Position numbers and translations under genes: made by a program. Under the pieces are notes generated by a model that was not told where the DNA came from, did no database searches, and was given only the letters and a program-made list of their open reading frames with translations. From positions 54,503,460 to 54,567,459 of the forward strand of contig CM044872.1 of assembly GCA_024500155.1 (NCBI GenBank): a stretch of 64,000 nt of DNA. The letters are read 5' to 3'. Below, piece after piece: positions 37,287-47,852 of the stretch. Position 1 is the first letter of the stretch. Every line of letters begins with the position of its first letter. The DNA is from Chenopodium formosanum. Its lineage: Eukaryota; Streptophyta; Magnoliopsida; Caryophyllales; Amaranthaceae.

Positions 37287-38723
37287 CACTACTAAAATTC
37301 GGCTAAATTGCGACCGTCTCTAACGGTCGTAAAAATAGCAAAAATGGTCGCAAAAAGTGATTGCGACCGTCAACGGTCGTAATGTGATAGTCGTTATTCA
37401 CGTGGTCGCAAAAACTCAAAATTGCGACTGGTTGACGGTCGCAATTTATTTGATAAAAATTACCAAAAATCATAGACAAATTCAAAATGGAAATTAACAA
37501 AAATCAAACCGATAAAAATGAAGAACAATTCGACCTAAAATATCAACATACGTTTGTATTTCAAAAAAAAAAAAAAAAATCAACATACGTTTAACAAAAA
37601 TAAAACCAAAATTAACGAAAAAGCACCAAACCCAGAATGAAGAACAATTCAACCAATAAATCGACCAAAAATGAAATCCAAGAAATTCGGCCAAGAAATT
37701 GAATAAAAAAAGAATTAAAACCCACATAAATTGAAAAAAACCAAACATAAACAAAAAATTAAACCCACATAAATAATATCACAAATATTATACCCACATT
37801 CAAATTCGAACAAGTATCAAAATCGCATAAATAAAATCGAATGAAATAAAACCCATATAAATTAAATCGCAAAGAAAATTAAATGGGCATAAATTACACC
37901 GAATTCGACCAAAAAATCGAACAAAAAACGAATTACACCCACAAAAATCGAAAATAAATAAAAACAAACAAAATTTCAAGAAAAAACAACATACCTTTTA
38001 CAATATTTCTTCCTCTTTGGGTTTATATGGTCAAATTTGACCATAAAAACTCCAGATTTGGAATTTTTATGGTCGAATTTGACCATTAACACCATAAATT
38101 GTTTATAGCTCGATGAATAACGCAAAATCCGTTTGTTGCTCGGTGAATAACGCAAGAAAAGAAGAAAATTAGGGTGAGGAGGATAGACGGGCTAGCGGTA
38201 TCAAAGAGGAGGAGCAGAAGAGAAGGAAAGAGAAGAGAGAGAAAGGAAAGAGGAGAAGAGAGAGTATAGCGTGAGAACAGAGAGAATAGAAAGAGGAGAG
38301 AGAAAAGAGAGAAGCGGCGTGAGAAGAGAGAATTAGGGTTAAGTTAGCTGACCACCCTTTTATACCCTTATTTAATTAAAAAAAAAAGTTCTTTTTATGA
38401 CCGCTTTTAGCGGTCGTAAATTTGCGACCGGCAAATAATCGGTCGCAATTATTGACTTTTGCGACCGTTAAAAGCGGTCGCAACTGGGTTATTTATATTT
38501 TGAATTATTTTACACGCTTTTTTATTTTTAAAAAAAGTTAAAATACTTTTGCGACGGTTTTGTTGCTAAATGACGGTCGCAGAACGGTCGCAAATCTGCG
38601 ACCGCTTTGAAAACGGTCGCAAATCTGCGACCGCTTTGAAAACGGTCGCAAATTTCATAAATTGCAACCGTTTTAATGACGGTCGTAGAAAAACGGTCGC
38701 AATTTGACCGAATTTTAGTAGTG
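37287..38723. mobile_element. Non-autonomous CACTA element, 1437 bp, nested in the Mutator element
   Basis: It begins CACTACTAAAATTCGG and ends with the exact inverse CCGAATTTTAGTAGTG, the conserved CACTA (En/Spm) terminus. The 3-bp duplication GGC is exact (37284-37286 and 38724-38726). Both subterminal regions carry many direct and inverted copies of GCGACCG / CGGTCGCAA, which in En/Spm are transposase binding sites. The centre is AT-rich and GA-rich (38190-38330) with no coding frame, so it needs a transposase from elsewhere. Confidence 0.95.
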
Positions 38724-38827
38724 GGCGTGGGTTTTATGTCTGGCTTCTGTTTGTTGGGCCGCGTATTGGGCTGGTGCACCTATTTCTAGGTGCACCATGG
38801 TATATGTAATACCATTTGCTTATTAAT

Positions 38828-39070
38828 AATCACCTAATCATTTTTCTACGGATACCACGTTGGAATTATTGAGATTATTGAATTGAATAGTTGATGAAAT
38901 ATACAAATAGCTTAATTAAGCTTGACATGAAGGTCGGACTTGGTTGCACAATATAGTCCAACATTCGTTTTGTCAACTCATTATCAAGCAAGTTGCTGTT
39001 ATTTCTGTATTTGACGTGATCATCAGGTTGTTTATTTACTCATTAAATTAGTACATATACCCCATATGTG
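38828..39070 (-). pseudogene. WAK copy E relic, upstream promoter half
   Basis: Matches the upstream region of copy B: AATCACCTAATC, GTTGATGAAATATACAAATAG, the palindrome AGCTTAATTAAGCT at 38909-38922, the block GACTTGGTTGCACAATATAG, CATTCGTTTTGTCAACTCA, and TGACGTGATCA near 39013. Similarity ends near 39060. With 24964-25127 it formed one promoter before the Mutator insertion. Confidence 0.8.
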
Positions 39071-39160
39071 ATAGGAAGGGCATCCCCCATATCTTACCGT
39101 ATAAAAAAATAATTTTGTTAAAGCTTTTACAATATTGTAAAAGCTTTCCAAAATATTGTA

Positions 39161-39413
39161 CTCCCTCCATTTTTAAATACTTGCTTCATTTCTACTTTTT
39201 ACACTATTTATTTGCCCTACTTTAACTAATGTTTGTGATTTATACATAGGAATAAATTTAGTGTTGTGGGTACTTGTTGGAATTGTCTCAATGAATAAAT
39301 TATTATTTTTCAATTGTTAGAAATTATATTTAGTGATCATTAAAGACAATAGTAAATTTAACATCGGGATACATGTCAAGCAGAAATAGAGCAGTATTTA
39401 AAAATGGAGGGAG
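39161..39413. mobile_element. Stowaway-type MITE, 253 bp, TA duplication
   Basis: It starts CTCCCTCCATTTTTAAATAC and ends with the inverse (GTATTTAAAAATGGAGGGAG). TA lies on both sides. The ends are the same family as 10069-10373; the interior differs. Confidence 0.88.
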
Positions 39414-39493
39414 TACATATTAAATAATTTGTGATGTACGTTTGTGTGTGTTTTGGAGGGCGACATTTTCCGATATATTTTTATATACACCCG

Positions 39494-39765
39494 ATCCATC
39501 AGCTTTTAAATACTTGCTCTATTTCCTTATATGGAAATCTTTTACAATATTTAATTTATTTCTCTCAACTAATGGACTCAACATAAATCATACTCCGTAT
39601 TTTATTAATTAATTTTGTATTTTCTCTCCTTCACTTCTCACAACTACTTTTGCTTTTTACAATTTTTTTTTCACCTACTCTATTACCTCCATATTTTATT
39701 ACTTTCTCTAATTTCTTCTAAAACTCCGTGCATGGAGAAATGGAGCAAGTATTTAAAAGCGGACA
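39494..39765. mobile_element. Degenerate Stowaway-type MITE
   Basis: Left GCTTTTAAATACTTGCTCTA and right GAGCAAGTATTTAAAAGC are inverted copies about 270 bp apart, same family as 39161-39413, but the outermost CTCCCTCC bases are eroded. Confidence 0.65.
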
Positions 39766-39770
39766 AATGC

Positions 39771-40012
39771 ATTAAAGAGTACCTAGGTTTTGTTAAACAC
39801 CTGGGCCTGGTTTCGTTCATTAGAACCTCCCTGAACGTAAGAATTAATGAGTCTGGCCTTTGGGCTGATCATAAGAAGAGTTAATCTGGCCATTGGGCTA
39901 GACACTTTGCCACTTTGGCAATGTTAGTCAACTGATTCATTGACTTTTAATTTTGAATTGGATAAGGTCACCATAAATGATGATTCCTCAAAAAAAAAAA
40001 AAAAAAAAAAAA
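39771..40012 (+). mobile_element. Possible A-tailed retroposon
   Basis: About 215 bp ending in an A-run at 39990-40012. The pair TCTGGCCTTTGGGCTGATC and TCTGGCCATTGGGCTAGAC is an internal duplication. No Pol III boxes or convincing target duplication were seen, so the class is open (SINE or LINE tail). Confidence 0.35.
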
Positions 40013-40275
40013 AGCCTTTTTAAAGCACCTACTAACAAGTTTGTTTTTTAATTAATCATTTTATTTAAATATGTAATTACAAATTTTAAAGGCGTTGTCA
40101 TTAGCCATGAACTATTTAATAATGCCTGCCATAATTATAAAGAGGAGTGAACAACAGCATTTGTGTTAGCTGTTTCAGTTTGGGTTGAGAAACAGCTCAA
40201 AATAGTCAAGTGCTCTCTCAGTAGTCTCTCTGTCTCTCACTACTCAGATAGAGATATCAACAACAGGCCCCATTC

Positions 40276-43200
40276 ATGGGAATTTGGCCATCAAAACCTC
40301 GGGCCGAAGGCGACGTACGTAGCCAAGAGAGTGACAATGGTAGCGCTAGATTCTGTAAGTTTAATTTGTTCTTTTCTACATGCAGATTTCTCATCCTATA
40401 ATTAGTGTGAATGCAATCAGAATTAGTTTTATTTGATTTGGAATTTGACTTTCAACTACATGTATGATTTTGCTTGCTATGCTTCACCGGTCTCAACCAT
40501 CAATTTTTTCTTAACTTTGTACTCCAAATTAAACGATCTAATTCTAGTTTATCCAGTTATTATATACAGCATGTATCAAATTTTTATCAACCTAAGGAAG
40601 AAGAATTGATGTTATGTTCAATAATATCAACAAATTGCGAAATTAATTCTTCGTTAAAATGTACATTATTGTATCCAAGTTTTGAGATTCCTTATAAAGT
40701 CAAAGTCAATTACTCAATTAGTTAATGGAAAGGATCGGGAGGGCATCACAAATCCATTAATTTCACGTTTCATCAATAATGCATGTAGTATTTAATATTT
40801 TTATGCATCGTTATTGACTTGATTAACCAGGAGAATGAATTATGATTGCTAAAAGCTGTAAATGAAATTTCTTCCAAGTTCTAAGAAACGAAATAATGTA
40901 AATTATGCCGGAAAATACAATAAAAATATGTACTGCCTATGCTCTTTTTGTTTTCTATGCTTTTCCAACACTAAAAAAATAAACAATAATGATGTGAATT
41001 AACGGTTCTAAATTTACCAATAAATGATTAGATCATGTAGTTAGTGATACTTAAACGTAAATACGTATTTAAGTTAAAATCGTTGTTAAAAGATAGGTGT
41101 TTAGTGAAACTATTGAATAAATACACACAATGCAAAAATTACATATAATTATAATGCATCAACTAATATGATCGACAAGACTATAATAGATACCTTAGCT
41201 TTGTGTAGCACTTCTAACTGTTCCAAGTTCTAATGTACAAGGCTATAATTCATTTTAACTAATAAGCTTGTCAAATAGTTTATGTAATGTCTTGATCAAT
41301 TTTTAATATGAAGCATGCTATATTTAATTTTTTAAAATCACAATTCCAGATCGACGCCCAAGAGGGCGAGTGGAGAATAAGTTGAAGGATCTTGGAGGTT
41401 ACTTGCCATTATACAAAGCTGTGGTTAAAGGTGAGTGGAATGAAGCCAGGAAATTTTTGGACGACGATCCTGAGGCGTTGACAGCTAAGATCACCATAGC
41501 CTCAGAAACAGTACTCCACATCGCGGTTGGCACAGGGAAAGATCTTGAATTTGTGGATAAACTGATAAAGAGGATGTCCCCTGAAGATTTGGCACTGACT
41601 GATCAAAATGGGGAGACTGCCCTTTCAGTAGCTGCAGTGGTTGGAAACATTCGAGCAGCTAAATTATTGGTGAGCAAAAATCCTGATTTGCCTAATATTT
41701 CAGGCAAATCAGGCTTGCCTATTCATAGGGCAGCACAGTATGGCCAAGAAACAATGATCCGGTATGTGTTGGATGTTACTAGAGATGACGTTGAGTCGAG
41801 TCCTTTTGCAGGCGAATCTGGTGGTAAACTCCTCATTGACATTATTACTGCCGAATTTTTTGGTGAGTTCATCATATAATATTGAAATTTCTTTGATTAT
41901 TTACTGTCAGTCCACATATACAAGTATAAAAGGTTTAATATTTTGTAATATGTTTAATTATGAGATGTTGGGACAATTTAACAAGTATTTTCATTTGAGC
42001 AAGAGTATTTAACAAATAACAATGCCCGTAAAATTCTATGGATGAGTTGAAAATGATTTTTAAAAGTCTAATCAGGCATTGCTCTGTATTTGGTTGGGCG
42101 ATACCCGGAGATGGCCACAGCTGAGGTACATGGTGTAGGTTCACCCTTGTCTGTGCTAGCCAGAAAGTCTAATGCTTTCCCCAGTGGTGCTGTTTCACGT
42201 TGGCATTTATTATTCGATTATCATGGTATATGCTATTCTATTCAAATTTTAGCCTTACTGTTAAGAACACATTTTAGATTGATTTTCTAACTATTAGAAT
42301 ATTTCAGAAATAATTAGCTACAGAGTACGCTTAATAAATAGATATTTAATTACGTAATTCTATGTATTAATAATAAGCACTGCTATTTTGTTGTTATTGC
42401 TGCAGTTAAATTTCTTCAACAAGTCCAACAGAGAGCACAAATGCAACATAACGCACTTGAGCTTGTAAAAAGCTTGTGCACGGAGATACTAGAGTTAGAT
42501 GATGCCAAAGCCTTCTCTTTACTTCAACAACCACTTCTGATCGCCGCAAGGTTAGGCACTCATGAAATCATAGAAGAGATTGTAGAGGCATTTCCCCCAA
42601 CAATTTGGGCTTCAGATGAGGAGAATCACAACGTTTTTTCAGTTAGCTGTCTTACATCGCCGAGAAAATGTTTTCAATCTTATATATCAAATGAGTGATT
42701 ACAAGCATCTAATTACAAGATATATAGATCACCCACATGATAATAACATATTACATTTGGCCGGTCAGTTACCATCTTCAGACCGGCTTAACCTTGTCTC
42801 AGGTCCAGCTTTACAAGTTCAACGAGAGTTGCAATGGTTTAAGGTTTGCTTGCTGATTCTTCTACCACTTTGTTCCTGTATTTTTCAAATTGGTACAACA
42901 AAAGGTACAAAAGCTAATCATAACTATAATGCATATTTTGTTTATGTTTTCAGGAAGTGAAGAAGTTTGTGCAACCGGGTCAAAAAGAGGCAATAAATAA
43001 AGATGGAAAAACCCCATGGATGGTCTTCAGGGAGGCACACCAACAACTGACAAAAGACGGGGAAGCATGGATGAAGACTACAGCACAATCATGTACAGTT
43101 GCTGCAACACTGATTGCAACAGTAGCGTTCAATGCAGGACTGCATATTCCTGGAGGTAACAACAACCAAGACGGCCAACCCCTATATTCTTACCAACCTG

Positions 43201-43568
43201 CCTTTGGTGCATTTGCTGTGGCAGATGCGATTTCCCTTTTCTCTTCAGTCACTTCCATCCTCATGTTTCTGTCAATCCTAACATCACGTTACTCAGAAGA
43301 TGACTTCAGAATAGCACTGCCAAGGGGGTTGGTTGTTGGATTGAGCATGCTTTTTATTTCCATATTAAGCATGATGATAGCCTTCAGCTCAGCAATCTAC
43401 CTTGTGTTCGGTCTTCAGAGGGCTAGGACTGTGATTCCAGTGGGTTCGGTTCTTGTGCTGCCAGTCACCTTGTATGTGTTATTGCCCCCTCTATATCAAA
43501 TAATTTTCAAGTCCAAAATTATTGGCCCTGGCATGTTTGGCAAGCAAAGCGTCCGCTTACTTCACTGA
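40276..43568 (+). CDS. Ankyrin repeat protein with PGG domain (ACD6/ITN1-like), one frameshift
   Basis: Five exons fit perfectly by phase: 40276-40354, 41350-41862, 42076-42225, 42406-42843 and 42954-43568. ATG at 40276 is chosen because only this frame reads into exon 2 (phase 1 join giving TTC-TAT-CGA). Ankyrin repeats run from YLPLYKAVVKGEWNEARKFL through ETVLHIAVGTGK, GETALSVAAVVGN and SGLPIHRAAQYGQ; later ones are NNILHLAGQLPS and DKDGKTP-like. The C-terminal PGG domain (AWMKTTAQSCTVAATLIATVAFNAG) is followed by membrane helices. About 597 aa if the frame is whole. In exon 4 the T-run at about 42635-42640 has one T too many: codons change from VFQLAVLHRR to VFSV and stop early. Homologs act at membranes in defence or salt response; that role is inferred. 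It could be a recent pseudogene, an assembly indel, or a real allele. Confidence 0.9.
40355..41349 (+). other. Intron 1 of the ankyrin/PGG gene
   Basis: Donor GTAAGT at 40355 and acceptor TTCCAG at 41344-41349. 995 bp, AT-rich, with no repeat or coding feature recognised. Confidence 0.75.
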
Positions 43569-43867
43569 GTAATTTCATTAAAAGTGGTCTGTGGCTTTCT
43601 CCAACTCATCAACAGTAAAGAAATATGTTCTTTCTACAATGCGTTCATCTGATGACATACGATGTTGCAACAATAAACCACCATTTTTCTTAAAGTTTCT
43701 AGCCTTTTTCTTTATAGCCTCTCTTTTTTTTTGTCACTATGTATAACCACCATCCAATTGGAACCAATAGTAAAGATCCCAAAGTAGCAGCAAGACCTGG
43801 GTAATGCGCGGAATTTTAGGAGATCAGAGTAATATAATATTGTGAGTGGGTAAATAATAATTTATTA

Positions 43868-44179
43868 CTCCATTCGTTTCATATTAAATACAACACTATT
43901 AGAGTGTTCACAATGTTAAAGAAAATTTGTAGAATGGGGCCTAAAAGAGGATTTATTTATTTATTTATTTAATATAAAGTATTGTTGGTAGGAGAGAAAA
44001 AAAAAATAGTATAAGGGTGATTGGTAGGAAAGAGAAATAATAAAATATTTGTAAAAGTGAGATTAGGGAAGAGAAAAAACTATAAAATAATGGTGGTCAT
44101 TGTAAAAAAATAGTAGTATTTCATTTACTATGAAACGGCCGAAATTAAAAATATTGCATTTAATATAATACGGAGGAAG
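43868..44179. mobile_element. Stowaway-like MITE in copy D intron 2
   Basis: It starts CTCCATTCGTTTCATATTAA and ends with the diverged inverse (TTTAATATAATACGGAGGAAG), TA on each side. An inner GAAACGG motif near 44132 looks like a second end, so two elements may be nested. Confidence 0.6.
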
Positions 44180-45191
44180 TATAGGAAAAGTAAGATTAGA
44201 CCATGAAAGAGATTGTATGAGAGAGAATAAATATTTTTATTATTTAAGTGGGGACCATGTGAGAGAGAAAAATTATAAAATAATTTAAGTGGAGTTTAAA
44301 GTAAGAGAGAGGAATGATAAAATACTCCGTATTGTACAAAGTTATCAAATATAAAAGTGATTCATTAAAAAAAAGACCTATAAAACAAAAGTGATGCATT
44401 AATAAAAAAACTAAGAGTGTAACAAAACTAATTATAAGCCTATTTGTGTCTTTCATAAGCTTCTCAGGCCGAGCTTTAATTTATTGGGTTTTAACTCGAC
44501 ACACGTGAATTGCTTCAAAGACTTAGAATAATGAGAGAGTTTTTATATTGTAAAGGATTTACCTAAACCGAGCTTCAATGAAATATCTGATTTAGTCTTA
44601 AAACAAGGGGTGCCACCATCCTTCCGCCCATTTCCATTATATCCTTTAGAACAAGAGCATGTGTAATTGCCAATGGTGTTCTCACAAATATGAGTACAAG
44701 GGTTGCTTGGACCCTCACACTCATTGATATCTGCCACAAGGAGAAATGACTAATAAAGTCGGTAATAATTTGAGAGATGATCTTCTCATATTAGTTACCG
44801 AGAAATCAAAGGGTATTTTGGTAAACAAACTTAATATCATGAACATATATCTGTTAATCTGTTATATCTTGCACCCAATATCACAATTTTATTTTAAATG
44901 AACAAATATACGTAGTACAAATTTGTGAACATATATGGTTTAAAAAAAAAAAAAATTGAACATATATACCATGTATATTATGTTCATAACTTTGAATTGT
45001 ATATTCATTTTTGACCCCAAAGTATAAAGATATTATGTAATCAATCTCTCAATCCCTGATGATCCCAAATTGTATGTAAATTTAACTATATATTTGTAAA
45101 ATTTTGTTCTACATATATAAATTTTACAAGAAGAAAAACTCTGTTTTTATCAACTTAATTATATTGTATACTTTATTTATAGCCAGCCCCA

Positions 45192-45892
45192 GTTAATCTT
45201 TATGATTGACGAAATTCGTCAATCTAATGACATAATTGTAATATTGAAGAGCAATTTCCATGCTACCTTATGAGTGAAGATAACGCTGATTTAACGACCG
45301 TTTGTCGTTACTTCACCAACACCACCATTAAAATTCCCTCCATTGAAAAGCTTCCTACTTCTTCCTCCATTAAAGCTTCCCCAATCTTGACCACCATTGA
45401 AGCTTCCCGACTTTAACCACCATTAAATTAAAGCTTCCCTGACCTCGACCACCATTGAAGCTTCCCCAATCTTCACCCACCTTCCCCAATTTCAAACGAA
45501 AACCCTATGAATGAAAGGTGAAATTAAGGGCATGGACACCCCAAATGGTAGAGATGACTATGTCCTCCACTAAAGCTCCATCAATTGAGCTTGATTTTTG
45601 AAAATGTAGAAAAAAGTGATGTCGGTGGCGAAAGGAGATGAGATAGCAAATCTCAGTGGTTGCGATGGTGGTTGATGTGAAGAAATAAGGTTGAAAATTT
45701 TGAAGTTGAAGTACCATTGTTGATGTGAGTCAGAGGAGTGAGGTGAGAGAAAGTACTAGCAAAGAGGAAAAGGGAAAGAAAAAGCTAAAATAACAGACAT
45801 CCTAACAAATTTACAAACATATCCCAATTAATTCATTGAAGTGTCAATTTTACCCTTATGATTAACATATTATGTCAATCATAAAGATTAAC
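45192..45892. mobile_element. TIR element, 701 bp, in copy D intron 1
   Basis: Ends GTTAATCTTTATGATTGAC and exact inverse GTCAATCATAAAGATTAAC. Interior contains a minisatellite (45316-45485) and a GC-richer stretch on the minus strand. No clear target duplication, superfamily unknown. Confidence 0.7.
45316..45485 (+). repeat. Minisatellite ACCACCATTGAAGCTTCCC
   Basis: About five imperfect units of roughly 30 bp built of CCACCATTGAAGCTTCCC plus CAATCTTGA or GACTTTAA. Located inside the 701-bp TIR element. Confidence 0.65.
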
Positions 45893-46059
45893 TTGTATTT
45901 CCTCTTTATTTATTTTTTCTTGATAAATTCGTACAAAATAATATTTCAACAAAATAGCTTTTAACAAATTAAACATACTAAGTTTTGATGATGACAAATC
46001 ATATAATATAATTAAAACAAATTCATTAAATATTAAAGACGCAAAGTAAAAAAAAAAAA

Positions 46060-46242
46060 AAAAAAAAAACAATAAGAGGTCATAGGAAAGACAGAGTAAA
46101 CAATTCCGTGACTTGGAGAAATGCTGATGATTACGTACAATCATTAAAAAAACTAGCTACTTAAACTGAGCGATTTCGATTTGATTGTTTAATTTAGACC
46201 TTTAGCAGTTTAATAATGTAAAATATATGTGGGAAGACTGAC
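46060..46242 (-). other. Copy D intron 1, conserved 5' end
   Basis: Matches the first 150 bp of copy B intron 1 (ATGACAACGAAATAGAC-type blocks and GATTGTTTAATTTA). An A-run at 46050-46068 precedes it. No coding content. Confidence 0.45.
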
Positions 46243-47275
46243 CTGTGCATCCAGGACTGACATAGGGGTTACCCTCGTAACCAGGCTTACAGCTGCAACG
46301 GTACCCGGATTCATCGCCACCATCAACATCGGTGCAGTAAGTATTCTCCTTGCAAGCATAGCCGGACCTGGATGTATTCTGCTGAGCTTGTTGGCACGTC
46401 TCATTAACACCAACAAACCAATCCAGCACCACCGGAACATTGTCAGTTGTTCTATTTCTAAACGCTGCGTTGCTACCAAAAAGGTCAGCCACTCTAAAGT
46501 TAAATTTGTCTACCTCAGCTAAGAAAGCAGCGGTACAATTGGATATACTATTATTTGTGGTGTTTGCAAAGACACCCGTTATCAAAACTTGTTTCAATCC
46601 TGTGTTTGGAATAACCGATTGGCAGCAACCGTTACCCAAACACGATGTATCATTTTGCTTAAGCATAATCTCCAGCGTATCACACATAGCTCTACAGCCA
46701 CTAACAAGGCCCTGTGTTTGTGTACTTGCTGCAACCATAATAGCCACGTACGTACAACCAATGCCGATGAACTTGTTTGCAGCATCCGATACCATTAGCG
46801 GTAAGTTCATTAGATTTATAAGTTGTCCGTGGTTAGTAAATATTGATTCTTCTACTACCTGCTGTGGTTGGTAGCATTGTGTGGCCAATTTATTCTTGAT
46901 TCGCATTTGACCGGTTTGTGATATGTCTATGATCTCCAGGCGAGTATTATTACTGTCGATCATGTACGGTTGTGGGGGATCGGAGGAGGTGTCACAATGT
47001 ATGTTGTAGGGCGTACTAAGGGAACAACTTTTCTCTGAGTCGATTCCAAATGGGTACGGAATAGTTACGTTTCCGCACCTAGTTGGGCACCCGGGTTTGG
47101 CAATGGGAATGGTGGTTGCAAAACTAGTGATAAAAAGCAGGGCAAAAAAAGTATACCATAGCCTTAAGAAGGGAGATAAAGGTCGGACAACTTCCATCAT
47201 TGTTAGCTTTAGATATCTAAGACGTATGGCCAAATTCAACCTAAAGTTATGGACCCTATAATTAGTTTTTAACAA

Positions 47276-47843
47276 GGAAAAATTGTTGAAAACCATCTTA
47301 TAAAAACCAAATTTTGTTGAAAATCATCTTATAAATTTTTTTTTGTCAAAACACACCTATTTTAAAAATTTTTTTGTCAAGACACCTATTTAAATTTTTT
47401 TTTTGTTAAGTCCATTATTTCCCCTGATTCCAATTAATTACTTACATTTTCGGCATTGACTAACATGTGCACCTCACGTGACTCACTTAACTCCACTTTT
47501 CTTTTATTCCCCCCCTCCCTCCATTCATTCCCCTCTTCGTCACTCCTCTTCATCATAATTTGGTTTTTATAGTCTTTTATACAATTGCCAGAATACGTAA
47601 GTGACGAAGGGGGAATGAATGGAGGGAAAGGGGGAAAAATAATAGAAAAGTGGGGTTAAGTGGGTCATGTGATGTGCACATGTTAATCAACGCCGGAAAT
47701 GTCAATCAATAGTGAAAATCCGAAAAGTGGTGGGATTCAACAAAAAAAAATTTAAAAACAGGTGTGCTTTTACAAAAAAAAAATTTATAAGATGATTTTC
47801 AACAAAATTTAGTTTTTATAAGATGGTTTTCTACAAATTTTCC
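47276..47843. mobile_element. Mutator-type MITE, 568 bp, in copy D leader/promoter
   Basis: Ends GGAAAAATTGTTGAAAACC and GGTTTTCTACAAATTTTCC are inverted. Exact 9-bp duplication TTTTAACAA (47267-47275 and 47844-47852). Inverted similarity continues through CATCTTATAAAAACC and AAATTTTGTTGAAAATCATC. It begins 75 bp upstream of the copy D ATG, so it separates the gene from its original promoter. Confidence 0.88.
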
Positions 47844-47852
47844 TTTTAACAA

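Larger units (their letters stand above)
25128..38818. mobile_element. 13.7-kb Mutator-like element with FRS-type transposase and Ulp1 protease
   Basis: Flanked by an exact 9-bp duplication CTTATTAAT (25119-25127 and 38819-38827). Removing the element restores a continuous WAK promoter resembling copies A and B. The ends are imperfect inverted repeats of about 50 bp (left AAATTATAATATGTACC...TGTGCACCACC, right in inverse AAATGGTATTACATATACC...GTGCACCAGCC). Inside, a FAR1/MULE transposase gene reads rightward and a C48 protease gene leftward, converging near 30.1-30.7 kb. A CACTA element (1437 bp plus 3-bp duplication) is nested near the right end. MULEs carrying Ulp1-like genes are known in plants (for example the Kaonashi type). 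This copy is probably dead: the protease repeats contain a stop and one transposase acceptor seems lost. Confidence 0.92.
43577..47200 (-). pseudogene. WAK-like receptor, copy D (kinase exon truncated)
   Basis: Exon 1 is 47200-46243: ATG-ATG start as in copy B, signal peptide, pectin-binding KPGCPTRCGNVTIPYPFGID, EGF-like end YRCSCKPGYEGNPYVSPGC, open. Exon 2 is 44730-44563: EGF-Ca module DINECEGPSNPCTHIC, 168 nt as in copy B. Exon 3 begins at 43796 after CCCAG with a transmembrane helix (LAATLGSLLLVPIGWWLYIV) and then, after a one-base frame slip, the juxtamembrane stretch FKKNGGLLLQHRMSSDE and FFTVDELEKATDHF. It stops there, about 10 bp from the stop codon of the ankyrin gene. The catalytic kinase domain is absent. 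The juxtamembrane sequence differs from copies B and C, so it belongs to another WAKL branch or was acquired by exchange. It could only make a receptor-like fragment. Confidence 0.9.

Noticed and set aside
40163..40405. 80-aa frame at the start of the ankyrin gene
   Set aside because: Its frame does not join exon 2 in phase; the ATG at 40276 in another frame does.
42957..42957. Separate short PGG gene starting in exon 5
   Set aside because: Exon 5 has an AG acceptor and phase-0 join with exon 4, so it is part of the ankyrin gene.
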